DNA of 6,579 bases, from NCBI GenBank assembly GCA_026786335.1, contig JAJAYG010000060.1, forward strand, positions 1 through 6,579, written 5' to 3'. This document shows, in pieces, positions 6,307 to 6,579 of this stretch; within the stretch, counting starts at the first letter, position 1, and every line of letters starts with the position of its first letter. Made by a program: the position numbers and the translations under genes. Below the pieces are notes generated by a model. It was not told the origin of the DNA. It did no database searches and worked only from the letters and a program-made list of their open reading frames with translations. The stretch is from Chitinophagales bacterium. GTDB taxonomy: Bacteria; Bacteroidota; Bacteroidia; Chitinophagales; UBA10324.

Positions 6307-6579
6307 TTAGGTATGCTGTGCAATTTTTTGATGCAACGCATTTTTAGCTTCATCCTTTACCTCTTTTGCTTTTAGTTTTCCGTCATCAATTAATTCACCT
6401 GCATCATCCTTTACCGATTCAAACCGGTTGCTGATTGTTTCAATAAAATCATCGAACATATCTTTCAACTCTTCAACGTAATCATCTCCCTTTTTCAAAA
6501 TTCTTTTGCGGGTATTAACTCCCTTATCGGGTGCAAGCATAATCCCTATTGCTGCACCAGCGGCTAAGCCGGCAAGCAC
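6307..6579 (-). CDS. YtxH-domain small envelope/stress protein, N-terminus cut by window edge
   Basis: Ninety codons precede the TAA, and the frame stays open at the right edge. The first visible codon is GTG, but it most likely encodes an internal valine, because YtxH proteins carry a few more residues before this point. Visible residues 2-27 are the YtxH core: a Gly/Ala hydrophobic segment 'LAGLAAGAAIGIMLAPDKG' followed by 'TRKRI'. The rest is a highly charged helix rich in Lys, Asp and Glu (31-90), probably coiled and lying outside the membrane. YtxH proteins are linked to general stress in Bacillus; their biochemical function is not known. Gene order (YtxH, then holin-X-like, then a small charged/hydrophobic protein) parallels YqjD-YqjE-YqjK. 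The promoter of the run, if this is its first gene, lies beyond the window. Confidence 0.85.
   Translation of the reverse strand: MLAGLAAGAAIGIMLAPDKGVNTRKRILKKGDDYVEELKDMFDDFIETISNRFESVKDDAGELIDDGKLKAKEVKDEAKNALHQKIAQHT

Overview
The window is AT-rich DNA in which every supportable gene lies on the minus strand. It reads like a chromosomal piece of a Bacteroidota (Bacteroidetes) genome. The reasons are proteins rich in Lys, Asn and Ile, no convincing Shine-Dalgarno sequence before any start, and protein families at home in that phylum (a DUF3943-type outer-membrane protein, and a two-helix membrane protein with the 'VVDLGPIQ' motif). The phylum is an inference from these traits; I cannot place it to genus. 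I see no mobile element, CRISPR array, tRNA, rRNA or origin.

In the direction of transcription (right to left) there is first a tight run of six genes: a YtxH-type small envelope protein cut by the right edge (6579-6307); a holin-X/YqjE-like two-helix membrane protein (6280-5927); an unrecognised 138-residue protein (5930-5514); a short 'low-affinity iron permease' family protein (5527-5045); a 787-residue AsmA-superfamily (DUF748-like) protein anchored in the inner membrane (5023-2660); and a YihY/BrkB-family six-helix inner-membrane protein (2637-1738). Gaps are 26 bp or less, and two junctions overlap (4 bp and 14 bp), so this is probably one operon.

A 214-bp non-coding gap (1524-1737) follows. 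After it comes a second pair: a 72-residue two-helix membrane protein (1523-1305) and, through a GTGA overlap, a DUF3943-type protein with a signal peptide. The latter stays open to the left edge (1308 to 1), so its C-terminus is missing.

All eight products are predicted to act in or at the cell envelope, with no cytoplasmic enzyme among them. The first three genes resemble in order and architecture the enterobacterial yqjD-yqjE-yqjK cluster. The AsmA-like protein beside YihY suggests envelope-lipid or membrane-integrity work, but no substrate can be read from the sequence. The window looks like an envelope-maintenance or stress locus built from poorly characterised families. I do not see a clear new defence or metabolic system. 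Two starts need correction from the longest open frames: the AsmA-like gene most likely begins at the ATG at 5023 (not the GTG at 5026), and the YihY gene at the ATG at 2637 (not the TTG at 2643).
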